Shown here: one piece after another, positions 16,972-25,765 of the stretch
Position numbering within the stretch: the first letter of the stretch is position 1
Layout: every line of letters starts with the position of its first letter
Assembly: GCF_014655295.1 (NCBI RefSeq)
Contig: NZ_BNBI01000001.1
Location: 682,001-746,000 of the forward strand
Source of the DNA: Streptomyces fumanus
GTDB lineage: Bacteria; Actinomycetota; Actinomycetes; Streptomycetales; Streptomycetaceae
DNA length: 64,000 nt
Direction: 5' to 3'
Made by a program: the position numbers and the translations under genes
Notes under the pieces: generated by a model
Databases searched by the model: none
What the model was told of the DNA's origin: nothing
What the model saw: the letters and a program-made list of their open reading frames with translations, nothing else

Positions 16972-17936
16972 TTGGCGCGTGCCTCGGCGATCTGTCGGGC
17001 CATGATCGTGGTCAGTTCGTAGGCGGTGTGGGAGGCGGCCACCGAGGTGATCTCGGCGTGGTCGTAGGCGGGCGCCACCTCGACCACGTCGGCGGAGACC
17101 AGGTGGCAGGAGGCCAGGCCGCGCAGGATCTCCAGCAGTTCGCGGGAGGTCATGCCGCCGGCCTCGGGGGTGCCGGTGCCGGGCGCGTGGGCGGGGTCGA
17201 GGCAGTCGATGTCGATGGAGATGTACAGCGGGCGGTCGCCGATGCGCTGGCGGAGCTGGTCGGCGACCTCGTCGACGCCGCGCCGCATGACGTCGGCCGA
17301 GGTGACGATGCCGAAGCCCATCTTGGCGTCGTCGTCCAGGTCCTTCTTGCCGTACAGCGGGCCGCGGGTGCCGACGTGGGAGAGGGCGGAGGTGTCGAGG
17401 ATGCCCTCCTCCACGGCGCGGCGGAACGGGGTGCCGTGGGTGTACTCGGCGCCGAAGTAGGTGTCCCAGGTGTCCAGGTGGGCGTCGAAATGGAGCAGGG
17501 CGACGGGGCCGTGCTTCTTCGCCACCGAGCGCAGCAGCGGCAGGGCGATGGTGTGGTCGCCGCCGAGGGTCATCAGCCGGGCGCCGGTGCCGAGCAGGTC
17601 GTCGGCGGCGGCCTCGATGGTGTCGACGGCCTCGTTGATGTTGAAGGGGTTGACCGCGATGTCCCCGCCGTCGGCGACCTGGGCGAGGGCGAACGGGGCG
17701 GCGTCCTGCGCCGGGTTGTACGGGCGCAGCAGCCGGGACGCCTCGCGGATGGCGTTGCCGCCGAAGCGGGCGCCGGGCCGGTAGGAGACCCCGGAGTCGA
17801 AGGGCACGCCGACCACGGCCACGTCGGCGGCGCCGACCTCGTCCAGGCGGGGCAGCCGGGCGAAGGTCGCGGGTCCGGCGTAGCGCGGGACGCGGGAGGA
17901 GTCGACGGGGCCGCGGGGCGTCTCGTTGCTGCTCAT
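16968..17936 (-). CDS. Ureohydrolase (agmatinase/guanidinobutyrase family)
   Basis: The 322-residue protein hydrolyses a guanidino compound to urea and an amine using two Mn ions. All metal-ligand motifs are present: 'GGDHTI', '[10 protein letters not shown]' and '[19 protein letters not shown]'. Length and motifs are those of the agmatinase/guanidinobutyrase group, and sequence alone does not separate the two. It lies 53 nt after the symporter gene and overlaps the TPP decarboxylase gene by 4 nt, so the three form an operon. The decarboxylase partner favours 4-guanidinobutyrate over agmatine as substrate. S. coelicolor SCO2770 is the likely equivalent. Confidence 0.92.
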   Translation of the reverse strand: MSSNETPRGPVDSSRVPRYAGPATFARLPRLDEVGAADVAVVGVPFDSGVSYRPGARFGGNAIREASRLLRPYNPAQDAAPFALAQVADGGDIAVNPFNINEAVDTIEAAADDLLGTGARLMTLGGDHTIALPLLRSVAKKHGPVALLHFDAHLDTWDTYFGAEYTHGTPFRRAVEEGILDTSALSHVGTRGPLYGKKDLDDDAKMGFGIVTSADVMRRGVDEVADQLRQRIGDRPLYISIDIDCLDPAHAPGTGTPEAGGMTSRELLEILRGLASCHLVSADVVEVAPAYDHAEITSVAASHTAYELTTIMARQIAEARAK

Positions 17937-17989
17937 GAACTGCCTTCCTTCGTACGCTTCGTCGCGTATGTGCTGCTCGGGTCCCGACT

Positions 17990-19450
17990 CTACTGGTGGG
18001 CGGGGACCGGTTCGGACACGGATTCGGGGGCCTGGCCGGCGAGGCGGTCCCGCCAGGCGGCCAGGACGGCGGCGTCGGTGGGCCGGGTGGCCAGGGAGAC
18101 CACGACGTAGGCGGCGAGGGAGGCGAGCAGGCCGTAGTAGACCGGCTCGTTGGCGAGAATGCCGTACCCGGCCATCAGGCCGATCACCGCCAGGCCGCCG
18201 ACGGTGACGGCGGCGAGGGCGCCCCGCACGGTGCCGCGCTTCCACAGCAGGCCGCCGAGGATCGGCACCAGCAGGCCGCCGACCAGGAGGTTGTAGGCGA
18301 CGGTGAGCGCCTCGACCACGTCGTTGAGGGCGATGGCGGCGCAGATGACGGCGACGCCCATGACGAGGATGAACAGGCGGTTGCCCTTGACCTCGTCGTG
18401 CGCGTCGCCGGAGGGCCGGGCGGCGCCGCGCAGCCGGGACCAGATGTCGTTGTTGGCGACGGTGGCGCAGGCGATCAGGGCGCCGGAGGAGGTGGACATC
18501 ACGGCGGCGAGGGCGGCGGCCAGCACCAGGCCCCGGACGCCGACGGGCAGTTCGTCCTTGACGATGGTGGCGAAGGCGTCGTCGGGGCTGCCGAGCTCGG
18601 GGTAGAGCACCCGGGCGGCGGTGCCGATGACCGCGCCGGCGACGGCGTAGACGAGGCAGTAGGTGCCGGCCACGGTCCCGCCCCACCGGGCGGTGCGGTC
18701 GCTGCGGGCGGTGAAGACGCGCTGCCAGATGTCCTGCCCGATGAGCATGCCGAAGGTGTAGATCAGCACGTACGTGAAGATGGTCTCGCCGCCGATGCCC
18801 AGCGGGTCGAAGTACGAGGTGGGCAGCCGGTCGCTCATCTCGCCGAAGCCGCCGGCCCGCACCACGGCGATGGGCAGCAGCAGGAGCAGCACGCCGATGG
18901 TCTTCACCACGAACTGCACCATGTCGGTGAGGGTGATCGACCACATCCCGCCGAGCGTGGAGTAGGCGACGACGATCGAGCCGCCCAGGACGATGGCGAG
19001 GGTGCGGTTCACGTCGAACAGCACGTCGAAGATGGTGGCGTAGGCGATGGTCGAGGTGACCGCGAGCATCAGGGTGTACGCCCACATGACCACGCCGGAG
19101 ATGACACCGGCCTTGCCGCCGTAGCGCAGGTCGAGCATCTCGGAGACGGTGTAGACCTTCAGCCGGGCGATGCGGGCCGAGAAGAACACCGACAGGGCGA
19201 GGATGCCCAGGCCGATGGTGACGACCATCCAGGCGCCGGACAGGCCGTACTGGTAGCCGAGGCCGACGCCGCCGATGGTGGACGCGCCGCCGAGCACGAT
19301 CGCCGCCATGGTGCCGGAGTACATGGCCGGGCCGAGGCGGCGCCCGGCGACCAGGAACTCGCTCTTGGACTTGGCGCGGCGCATGCCCCACCAGCCCATG
19401 GCCAGCATGCCGGCCAGGTAGACGACGATCACGGTGTAGTCGACGGCCAT
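17990..19450 (-). CDS. Sodium:solute symporter (SSS family)
   Basis: The 486-residue membrane protein has about 13 hydrophobic segments and SSS-family features: '[16 protein letters not shown]' at the start, '[12 protein letters not shown]' after the first segment and '[19 protein letters not shown]' in the core. SSS proteins take up sugars, amino acids, proline, pantothenate or organic acids with sodium. As the first gene of the operon with the ureohydrolase and decarboxylase, it probably imports their substrate (a guanidino compound). GAAGGAGG lies right before the ATG at 19450. Confidence 0.92.
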   Translation of the reverse strand: MAVDYTVIVVYLAGMLAMGWWGMRRAKSKSEFLVAGRRLGPAMYSGTMAAIVLGGASTIGGVGLGYQYGLSGAWMVVTIGLGILALSVFFSARIARLKVYTVSEMLDLRYGGKAGVISGVVMWAYTLMLAVTSTIAYATIFDVLFDVNRTLAIVLGGSIVVAYSTLGGMWSITLTDMVQFVVKTIGVLLLLLPIAVVRAGGFGEMSDRLPTSYFDPLGIGGETIFTYVLIYTFGMLIGQDIWQRVFTARSDRTARWGGTVAGTYCLVYAVAGAVIGTAARVLYPELGSPDDAFATIVKDELPVGVRGLVLAAALAAVMSTSSGALIACATVANNDIWSRLRGAARPSGDAHDEVKGNRLFILVMGVAVICAAIALNDVVEALTVAYNLLVGGLLVPILGGLLWKRGTVRGALAAVTVGGLAVIGLMAGYGILANEPVYYGLLASLAAYVVVSLATRPTDAAVLAAWRDRLAGQAPESVSEPVPAHQ

Positions 19451-19510
19451 GGGCCCCTCCTTCGGTACGTCGCACCGACCCTAGGTGGCCGAAAAGCGAC
19501 TGCGAAGTGT

Positions 19511-19550
19511 ACGTTTCCTCCATTGGCGGGGGTCGTGCTGGAGGAAACGT
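19511..19550. promoter_or_regulatory. Perfect 11-bp inverted repeat between symporter and PucR genes
   Basis: ACGTTTCCTCC (19511-19521) and GGAGGAAACGT (19540-19550) are exact reverse complements 18 nt apart. The right arm contains the GGAGG ribosome site of the pucR-type gene (ATG 19553). A protein bound here could block that gene and, from the left arm, act on the divergent symporter operon, so it is a good candidate operator for the PucR regulator. Confidence 0.65.
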
Positions 19551-19552
19551 CC

Positions 19553-21034
19553 ATGGTGCAGGAACCGGCCGTTCCGCCCACGCCGCCGGTGCCGCTGGCC
19601 GCGCTGCTGACCCGGGAGGAGCTGGCGCTGCGGCAGATCGCCGGGCCGCCGGCGGATCAGGTGGCGGTGCACTGGGCGCAGACCTCGGAGATGTCCGACC
19701 CGTACCCGTATCTGCTGGGCGGCGAGCTGCTGCTGACGGCGGGCGTGCACATCCCGGAGGCGGCGGGGTCGGGGACGTACTTCGACGACTACGTGGCGCG
19801 GATCGTGGCGGCGGGCGGCGCGGCCCTGGGGTTCGGGGTGGCGCCGGTGCACGACACGGTGCCGCGGGCGCTGGTCGCGGCCTGCGAGGCGTACGGGCTG
19901 CCGCTGGTGGAGGTGCCGCCGCGGACCACGTTCGCGGCGGTGGCCCGCGCGGTGTGGCGGCTGATGGCCGAGGCGCGCACGGCCGAGCTGCGCCGGGTCG
20001 CCGAGGCCCAGCGGAGCCTGGCCGCCGCGGCCTCCCGGCCGGACCCGGTGCCGTCGGTGCTGCGCAAGCTGGCCGCGCTGCTCGGCGGCCGGGCGGTGCT
20101 GTACGGGCCGGGCGGCGCCGAGGCGTCGGCGGCGGGCCGTGAGCCGGCCGAGGGGGCGGACGCGGCGCTGGCGAAGCTGGCCCGGTTCGTGACCGACCGC
20201 GCCTCCAGCACCGCCACGGAGACCGTCGGCGGGACCCGGCTCGCGGTGTACGCGCTGGGCGCCGGCCCGCAGGGCCTGGTCCTCGGGGTCGCCGGGCCGG
20301 ACCGGGAGCCGGGCGACCACACCGTCGCCTCCCTCGCCGCGGTGCTGCTCGCCCTGCTCACCGGCGAACGCCACCGCGCCGCGGACCCCGGGCCGGCCGC
20401 CGCCCGCACCTCGGCCCTGGTCCGGCTGCTGCTCGGCGCGGCCCCGGCGGAGGTCGCGCCGCTGCTGGCCGGCGAGGGCCCCGGGTACGTGGTGCACGCC
20501 CGGCCCGCCGGACGGGCCCCGGGCCCCGACGCCGCCGCCGCTGCCGCGCTCGGGGCCGCGCTGGGGTCGGATCTGGTCGACGTGGCCGGGGAGGTGGTCC
20601 GGGTGATCGTGCCGGACGGCCCGGAACCGGCCCCGCGCCCCCACTGGACGCTGGGCGTCAGCGCCCCCGCCGGCCCCGCCGAGTGGCCCGCCGCCGACGC
20701 CCAGGCGGCCCGCGCCCTGGCCCGCGCGCGGGCGACGCGCACCCCGCTGGTCCGGCACGGCGCCCGGCCCGTCCTGGCCGACCTGGTCCCGGCCGGGCAG
20801 GCCGCCGCCCACGCCCGCGCGGTCCTGGCCCCGCTCGCCGCCCGCCCCGCACTCACCGAGACGCTGCTGACCTGGCTCTCCCTGCACGGCAACTGGGACC
20901 GCACCGCCGTCGCCCTGTCCGTGCACCGCAACACCGTCCGCCAGCGCGTCGCCCGCTGCGCCGCCCTGCTCGGGACCGACCTGGACGACCCGGACGTACG
21001 GATGGAGCTGTGGTTCGCGCTGCGGCACCGGTGA
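19553..21034 (+). CDS. PucR-family transcriptional regulator
   Basis: The 493-residue protein has an N-terminal PucR domain (about residues 12-135, '[14 protein letters not shown]' and '[15 protein letters not shown]'), a central linker/GAF-like region, and a C-terminal PucR helix-turn-helix ('[20 protein letters not shown]' followed by '[17 protein letters not shown]'). Such regulators respond to nitrogen compounds such as purines or amino acids. It is divergent from the symporter-ureohydrolase-decarboxylase operon and is its likely regulator. The ATG at 19553 is preceded by GGAGGAAA, part of an inverted repeat that may give self-control. Confidence 0.92.
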   Translation: MVQEPAVPPTPPVPLAALLTREELALRQIAGPPADQVAVHWAQTSEMSDPYPYLLGGELLLTAGVHIPEAAGSGTYFDDYVARIVAAGGAALGFGVAPVHDTVPRALVAACEAYGLPLVEVPPRTTFAAVARAVWRLMAEARTAELRRVAEAQRSLAAAASRPDPVPSVLRKLAALLGGRAVLYGPGGAEASAAGREPAEGADAALAKLARFVTDRASSTATETVGGTRLAVYALGAGPQGLVLGVAGPDREPGDHTVASLAAVLLALLTGERHRAADPGPAAARTSALVRLLLGAAPAEVAPLLAGEGPGYVVHARPAGRAPGPDAAAAAALGAALGSDLVDVAGEVVRVIVPDGPEPAPRPHWTLGVSAPAGPAEWPAADAQAARALARARATRTPLVRHGARPVLADLVPAGQAAAHARAVLAPLAARPALTETLLTWLSLHGNWDRTAVALSVHRNTVRQRVARCAALLGTDLDDPDVRMELWFALRHR

Positions 21035-21060
21035 CCGGGGGGCTGCCCCACAATGGAGAC

Positions 21061-21849
21061 ATGCCGATATCCGGGACACCCAGCCGCGCCGAACTCGTCG
21101 AACACCTCGTCAGGACCCGTATCGCGGGCGACGTCGCCACGCCCCGTGAGAACAACCTCTCCCACTACCGCAAACTGGCGAACGGCGACCGCCACTACTG
21201 GCTCGGCCTGGAGCTGGGCGACCGCTGGACCGACGAGCAGGACGTCCTCGCGGTGATGGCGGAGCGGGCCGGTGTCAGCGACGACGCCGAGCACCGGCAC
21301 GGCCAGGACACCATCGACCCCGAACTGACCGTGGCCGCGCTGGAGAAGCTGGCCGGGCGGCTGCGCAAGGCGGCCGACGGCGGGCAGCGGGTGCTGTTCG
21401 CGACCGGCCACCCGGGCGGGCTGCTGGACGTGCACCGGGCCACGGCCGCCGCGCTGCGCGCCGCGGGCTGCGAGATCGTGGTGATCCCGGAGGGGCTGCA
21501 GACGGACGAGGGGTACGTCATGCAGTTCGCGGACGTGGCGGTGCTGGAGCACGGGGCCACGCTCTGGCACACCCACTCGGGCGAGCCGATGAAGGCCATC
21601 CTGACCGGCCTGGAGCGCGAGGGCCGCCCGCTGCCCGACCTGGTCGTCGCCGACCACGGCTGGGCGGGGTACGCGGGCCAGCACGGCGTGGACTCCTGCG
21701 GGTACGCCGACTGCAACGACCCGGCGCTGTTCCTGGCCGAGGCCGAGGGCACCGTCCAGGTGACGGTCCCGCTCGACGACCACGTGGTCAGCCCCCGCTT
21801 CTACGACCCGATGACGGCGTACCTGCTCGCCGAGGCGGGACTGGCGTAG
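21061..21849 (+). CDS. Conserved actinobacterial protein, putative phosphatase
   Basis: The 262-residue protein is a well-conserved Streptomyces type usually labelled phosphatase in databases, but I see no textbook catalytic motif and cannot confirm it. An alpha/beta fold is suggested by strand-like pieces ('VLFATGHPGG', 'CEIVVIPEG', 'DLVVADHGWAG'). Conserved His and Asp residues ('TGHPGG', 'HTHSGEP', 'ADHGWAGY', 'GYADCNDPALF', 'LDDHVVSPRFYDPM') could bind a metal or phosphate. It starts 26 nt after the PucR stop on the same strand, so readthrough is possible. The function should be treated as unknown. Confidence 0.75.
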   Translation: MPISGTPSRAELVEHLVRTRIAGDVATPRENNLSHYRKLANGDRHYWLGLELGDRWTDEQDVLAVMAERAGVSDDAEHRHGQDTIDPELTVAALEKLAGRLRKAADGGQRVLFATGHPGGLLDVHRATAAALRAAGCEIVVIPEGLQTDEGYVMQFADVAVLEHGATLWHTHSGEPMKAILTGLEREGRPLPDLVVADHGWAGYAGQHGVDSCGYADCNDPALFLAEAEGTVQVTVPLDDHVVSPRFYDPMTAYLLAEAGLA

Positions 21850-21871
21850 CGGGACCGGCGCGACGGTCCCG
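21850..21871. terminator. Short bidirectional hairpin
   Basis: CGGGACCG pairs with CGGTCCCG around a 6-nt loop in the 30-nt gap between two convergent genes. Confidence 0.6.
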
Positions 21872-21879
21872 GCAGCCGG

Positions 21880-22857
21880 TCACGGCCAGGGGTTGAGGCC
21901 CTCCGAGCGGCGCTGCGCGAACCCGGGCGTCGGGTCCAGGTAGACCCGGCGCACCGCCGGGACCGTCTCCCGCAGCTTCTGCTCGGCCTGTTCGCAGGCC
22001 CACTCGATCTGGGCGGCGGTCGCCACGTCCCGGAAGTCGACCTTGGCGGCGACCAGCGCCTCCCGGGGCCCCTGCACCAGGGTGGTCAGCTCCAGGACGG
22101 CCTCGATGTGCTCCACCGCCAGCAGTTCGGCGCGGATCCGGTCGCGCACGCCCCGGGGCAGCGGGCGGCCGATGAGGAACTCGGCGTTGGACCGGCCGAG
22201 CACCCAGGCGACGTACAGCAGCAGGGCGCCGATGCACAGGGCGGCGGCGCCGTCCCAGACGCCGGAGCCGGTGAGCTGCCCGCCGAGCAGCCCGCCCGCG
22301 GCCAGGAGCAGGCCGACCAGGGCGGCGGAGTCCTCCAGGACGACGGCCTTCACCGCGGTGTCGGGGGTCCGCCGCAGATACCGCCCGAACGGCACCCGGG
22401 CGCGGGCCGCCTCGCCGCGCGCCTGCCGCAGCCCGGTCCGCAGCGAGTAGCCCTCCAGCAGGAAGGCGACCGCGAGCACCAGGTACGACACCAGGGGGTC
22501 GCCGAGGTCCTCGCCCTCGACCAGGGTGTGCACGCCGTCGTAGACCGAGAAGACGGCGCCGCCGACGAAGGTGGCGACGGCGGCGAGCAGCGCCCAGATG
22601 TAGCGCTCGGGGCCGTGGCCGAGGGGGTGGTCCTCGTCGGCGGGGCGGACGCTGCGCTTCAGCGAGGTCAGCAGCAGCACCTCGGTGACGGTGTCGGCGA
22701 CCGAGTGCGCGGCCTCCGACAGCATCGCGCTGGAGCCGCTGATCGCCCCGGCGACCGCCTTGGCCAGCGCGATGCCCAGGTTGGCGAGGGCGGCGACGAT
22801 CACCGTGGAGGTGCTCTCGCCGCCGCCCGGCTGCTCGTCGACCGCCTCGTGCGCCAT
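21880..22857 (-). CDS. Cation diffusion facilitator transporter
   Basis: The 325-residue protein exports divalent metal ions (Zn, Fe, Mn or Co) in exchange for protons. Membrane segments cover about residues 18-215, with the site residues in segment 2 ('SEAAHSVADTVTEV', HxxxD) and segment 5 ('VLEDSAALVG', where the usual HDxxD is altered). 'DEDHPLGHGPERYIWAL' is typical of the family. The cytosolic C-terminal domain (about 220-320) is the metal-sensing dimerisation part. The ATG is at 22857. It follows tesB by 5 nt on the same strand, but the functions do not obviously match. Confidence 0.9.
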   Translation of the reverse strand: MAHEAVDEQPGGGESTSTVIVAALANLGIALAKAVAGAISGSSAMLSEAAHSVADTVTEVLLLTSLKRSVRPADEDHPLGHGPERYIWALLAAVATFVGGAVFSVYDGVHTLVEGEDLGDPLVSYLVLAVAFLLEGYSLRTGLRQARGEAARARVPFGRYLRRTPDTAVKAVVLEDSAALVGLLLAAGGLLGGQLTGSGVWDGAAALCIGALLLYVAWVLGRSNAEFLIGRPLPRGVRDRIRAELLAVEHIEAVLELTTLVQGPREALVAAKVDFRDVATAAQIEWACEQAEQKLRETVPAVRRVYLDPTPGFAQRRSEGLNPWP

Positions 22858-22862
22858 GCCTC

Positions 22863-23735
22863 TCAGTGTTCCCGAGGGACCCGGATCACGCCTTCCTGGA
22901 TCACCGATATGGCGAGCCGGCCGTCCTGCGTGTAGATCCGGGCCTGGCCCAGGCCCCGGCCGCCGGAGGCCGACGGGGAGTGCTGGTCGTACAGCAGCCA
23001 CTCGTCGGCGCGGAACGGGCGGTGGAACCACATGGCGTGGTCCAGCGAGGCCCCGACGACGTCGCCGACGGCCCAGCCGCCCCGGCCGTGCGCGAGCAGC
23101 ACCGAGTCCAGCAGGGTCATGTCGGAGACGTAGGTGGCGAGGACGACGTGCAGCAGGGGGTCGTCGGCCAGCTTGCCGTTGGTGCGGAACCAGACCTGGG
23201 AGTGCGCCTCGCGCGGCTCGCCGAACCGGCCGAACGGCGGGTCGTCGACGTAGCGCAGGTCGACCGCGGCACGGGCCTCGATGAACCGCTCCACCGTCTC
23301 GGCGGGCAGGTGCGGGTAGCTCCGCAGCCGCTCCTCGCCGGTGGGCAGGGTCGCCGGGTCCGGGGCGGCCGGCATCGGCGCCTGGTGGTCGAGCCCCTCC
23401 TCGTACGTCTGGAAGGACGCCGACAGGCCGAAGATCGGCTTGCCGTGCTGGACGGCGACCACCCGGCGGGTGGTGAAGGAGCGCCCGTCGCGGAGCCGGT
23501 CGACCTCGTAGACGATGGGCGCGCCGGGGTCGCCGGGGCGCAGGAAGTAGGCGTGCAGGGAGTGCGGGAGGCGTTCCTGGGGGACCGTGCGCCCGGCGGC
23601 GACCAGGGCCTGGGCCGCCACCTGTCCGCCGAAGACCCGGGGGACGACGGCGGACCGGGACCGGCCGCGGAAGATGTCCTCCTCGATCCGCTCCAGGTCG
23701 AGCAGATCGAGGAGGGACTGGAGTTCCTCGCTCAT
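22863..23735 (-). CDS. tesB: Acyl-CoA thioesterase II
   Basis: The 290-residue double hot-dog protein hydrolyses acyl-CoA to free acid and CoA. It has the TesB layout: N-terminal half with 'VFGGQVAAQALVAAGRTVP' and 'LHAYFLRPGDPGAPIVYEV', C-terminal half with 'SLDHAMWFHRPFRADEWLLY' and 'GRGLGQARIYTQDGRLAIS', which contains the Asp/Ser-Thr/Gln catalytic set. It lies 35 nt downstream of an acyl-CoA dehydrogenase gene in the same direction, suggesting one transcript for acyl-CoA handling. The long upstream open frame that runs into it is antisense or out of frame and not real. Confidence 0.92.
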   Translation of the reverse strand: MSEELQSLLDLLDLERIEEDIFRGRSRSAVVPRVFGGQVAAQALVAAGRTVPQERLPHSLHAYFLRPGDPGAPIVYEVDRLRDGRSFTTRRVVAVQHGKPIFGLSASFQTYEEGLDHQAPMPAAPDPATLPTGEERLRSYPHLPAETVERFIEARAAVDLRYVDDPPFGRFGEPREAHSQVWFRTNGKLADDPLLHVVLATYVSDMTLLDSVLLAHGRGGWAVGDVVGASLDHAMWFHRPFRADEWLLYDQHSPSASGGRGLGQARIYTQDGRLAISVIQEGVIRVPREH

Positions 23736-23770
23736 GAGGTCCGTTGTATCCGGCCTTCGTCGCGGGCCGC

Positions 23771-24928
23771 TTACAGGCCCATGTTCTTCGCGATGATCAT
23801 CTTCATGACCTCGCTGGTGCCGCCGTAGATGCGGTTGACGCGGTTGTCGGCGTACAGGCGGGCGATCGGGTACTCGTTCATGTAGCCGTAGCCGCCGTGC
23901 AACTGCAGGCAGCGGTCGATGACCCGGTGGGCGACCTCGGTGCAGAACAGCTTGGCGCTGGCGGCCTCGGCGGCGGTCAGCTCCCCGGCGTCCAGGGCTT
24001 CGAGGGCGCGGTCGGCGACGGCCTCGGCGGCGTCCACCTCGGCCTGGCAGGCGGCCAGCTCGAACTTGGTGTTCTGGAAGCTGGCGACGGGCTTGCCGAA
24101 GACGGTGCGGTCCTGCACGTACTGCTGGGCGAACCGGACGGCGGCCTTGGCCTGCGCGTAGGCGCCGAAGGCGATGCCCCAGCGCTCGGAGGGCAGGTTG
24201 GCGCCGAGGTAGGAGAAGCCCTTGTTCTCCTCGCCGAGCAGGTCCTCGGCGGGCACCTTGACGTCGACGAAGGCCAGCTCGGCGGTGTCGGAGGTGCGCA
24301 GGCCGAGCTTGTCGAGCTTGCGGCCGACCGAGTAGCCCTCGGACTTGGTGTCCACGGCGAACAGCGAGATGCCGTAGCGGCGGTCCTCGGCGGTGGGCGG
24401 GGCGGTGCGGGCGCAGACGATGACGCGGTCGGCGTGCACGCCGCCGGTGATGAAGGTCTTGGCGCCGTTGAGGACGTAGTGGGTGCCGTCCTCGGAGAGC
24501 TTGGCGGTGGACTTCATGCCCGCGAGGTCGGAGCCGGTGCCCGGCTCGGTCATCGCGATCGCCCACATCTCCTCGGCGGAGACGAACTTGGGCAGGAAGC
24601 GCTTCTTCTGCTCCTCGGTGGCGAGCATCTTGATGTACGGCAGGGCGAGCAGCACGTGCACGCCGGAGCCGCCGAAGGTGACGCCCGCGCGGGCGGTCTC
24701 CTCGTACTGGATCGCCTCGAACTTGTGCGACTCCAGGCCGGCGCCGCCGTACTCCTCGGGCACGTTGATGCCGAAGAGGCCCAGTTCGGCGAGCTTGTAG
24801 TAGAACTCGCGGGGCACGATGCCCTCGGTGAACCACTTGTCGTACTCCGGTACGACCTCGGCCTCGATGAAGGCGCGCAGGGTCTCCCGGAACGCCTCGT
24901 GATCCTCGTTGAACACCGTACGGCGCAC
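23771..24928 (-). CDS. Acyl-CoA dehydrogenase (isovaleryl/long-chain type by its Glu)
   Basis: The 385-residue FAD enzyme makes an alpha-beta double bond in acyl-CoA. N-terminal helical domain, 'AIAMTEPGTGSDLAG' FAD/substrate motif, 'TFITGG' and 'QLHGGYGYMNEYPIARLYAD' are standard. The C-terminal motif reads 'IYGGTSEVM', so the usual catalytic Glu (YEGT) is Gly. A Glu in 'LPSERWGIAFGAYAQA' sits where isovaleryl-CoA and long-chain dehydrogenases carry theirs. This suits isovaleryl-CoA oxidation next to the methylcrotonyl-CoA carboxylase operon. The GTG start has GGAGGTG upstream. The next gene upstream on this strand is the TetR regulator. Confidence 0.92.
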   Translation of the reverse strand: MRRTVFNEDHEAFRETLRAFIEAEVVPEYDKWFTEGIVPREFYYKLAELGLFGINVPEEYGGAGLESHKFEAIQYEETARAGVTFGGSGVHVLLALPYIKMLATEEQKKRFLPKFVSAEEMWAIAMTEPGTGSDLAGMKSTAKLSEDGTHYVLNGAKTFITGGVHADRVIVCARTAPPTAEDRRYGISLFAVDTKSEGYSVGRKLDKLGLRTSDTAELAFVDVKVPAEDLLGEENKGFSYLGANLPSERWGIAFGAYAQAKAAVRFAQQYVQDRTVFGKPVASFQNTKFELAACQAEVDAAEAVADRALEALDAGELTAAEAASAKLFCTEVAHRVIDRCLQLHGGYGYMNEYPIARLYADNRVNRIYGGTSEVMKMIIAKNMGL

Positions 24929-24954
24929 GGGCGCCCACCTCCACGGGTACGTAT

Positions 24955-24967
24955 CTAAGCGCTTGCT
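24955..24967. promoter_or_regulatory. Candidate operator AAGCGCTT before the acyl-CoA dehydrogenase gene
   Basis: The palindrome AAGCGCTT (24957-24964), in the context CTAAGCGCTTGCTC, lies about 30 nt upstream of the GTG start. Similar AAGCGCTT-centred sites occur before acyl-CoA dehydrogenase genes controlled by TetR-type regulators. It differs from the GTTAACG-type sites of the neighbouring TetR gene. Confidence 0.35.
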
Positions 24968-25094
24968 CAGACCAACGGTACCGGCGGGTAGGGACGCGAG
25001 TCCAGAGAGGGCACCCAGTAACGTCCATCACGCGGGGCGTCCGTCAGGGGCGCGGGGAACTGCGCGCCCAGCCCCATACGCCCCGCACCCGCCC

Positions 25095-25682
25095 TCAGCC
25101 GGCACCCCCCACCGCGTCGAACGCCCCCCGCGCCATCCGGTGCAGCAGCCCCGCCGTCGCCGCCCGCGAGGGCCGCCCCAGGTGCGGCGTCGAGTTCAGC
25201 AGCCCGAACACCGCGTGCACCGCCGACCGCGCGGCGGGCTCGCCGACCGCCGGGTACACCTCGCGCACCACGCCCACCCACAGCTCCACGTACTGCCGCT
25301 GCAACTGCCGCACCAGCTTGCGGTCGCTGTCCCGGAGGCGGTCCAGCTCCCGGTCGTGCAGGGTGATGAGCGGACGGTCGTCGAGCGCGAAGTCGATGTG
25401 CCCCTCGATCAGCGAGTCGAGGACCGCCCCGGGGGCCTCGCCGTCCGCCTCCGCCAGACGCCGCTTCGCCCCCCTCAGGAGCTGACCGCTGATGCCGACC
25501 AGCAGTTCGGCGAGCATCGCGTCCTTGCCGGCGAAGTGCCGGTACAGACCAGGACCGCTGATGCCGACGGCCGCCCCTATCTCGTCCACGCCCACGCCGT
25601 GGAAGCCGCGCTCGGCGAAGAGCCGGGCCGCCTCCTTGAGGATCTGCTCGCGGCGGGTGGGGGCGTCGGTTCTGGTGGCCAT
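25095..25682 (-). CDS. TetR-family regulator, likely repressor of the leucine/isovalerate operon
   Basis: The 195-residue protein has a TetR helix-turn-helix at residues about 12-58 ('RREQILKEAARLFAERGFHG', 'IGAAVGISGPGLYRHFAGKD') and a helical ligand domain that would bind an acyl-CoA or related effector. It is divergent from the carboxylase/HMG-CoA lyase/acdH operon. The 83-nt gap holds two copies of a GTTARCG-type palindrome, so it probably represses that operon and itself. The ATG is at 25682. Confidence 0.92.
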   Translation of the reverse strand: MATRTDAPTRREQILKEAARLFAERGFHGVGVDEIGAAVGISGPGLYRHFAGKDAMLAELLVGISGQLLRGAKRRLAEADGEAPGAVLDSLIEGHIDFALDDRPLITLHDRELDRLRDSDRKLVRQLQRQYVELWVGVVREVYPAVGEPAARSAVHAVFGLLNSTPHLGRPSRAATAGLLHRMARGAFDAVGGAG

Positions 25683-25703
25683 GGGAACGATTCTAGACAG
25701 GAC

Positions 25704-25721
25704 GGTTAGCGGTCGTTAACC
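25704..25721. promoter_or_regulatory. TetR operator candidate 1
   Basis: GGTTAGCG-GT-CGTTAACC is a palindrome with 7 of 8 arm positions matched. It lies between the divergent TetR and carboxylase genes. Confidence 0.7.
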
Positions 25722-25735
25722 TGAGGGACACATGC

Positions 25736-25751
25736 GTTAACGCTCATTAAC
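25736..25751. promoter_or_regulatory. TetR operator candidate 2
   Basis: GTTAACG-CT-CATTAAC matches 6 of 7 arm positions and repeats the core of candidate 1. The two centres are 31 bp apart, about three helix turns, so both sites face the same side of the DNA. Confidence 0.7.
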
Positions 25752-25765
25752 AAGGGGAGCGCCAG

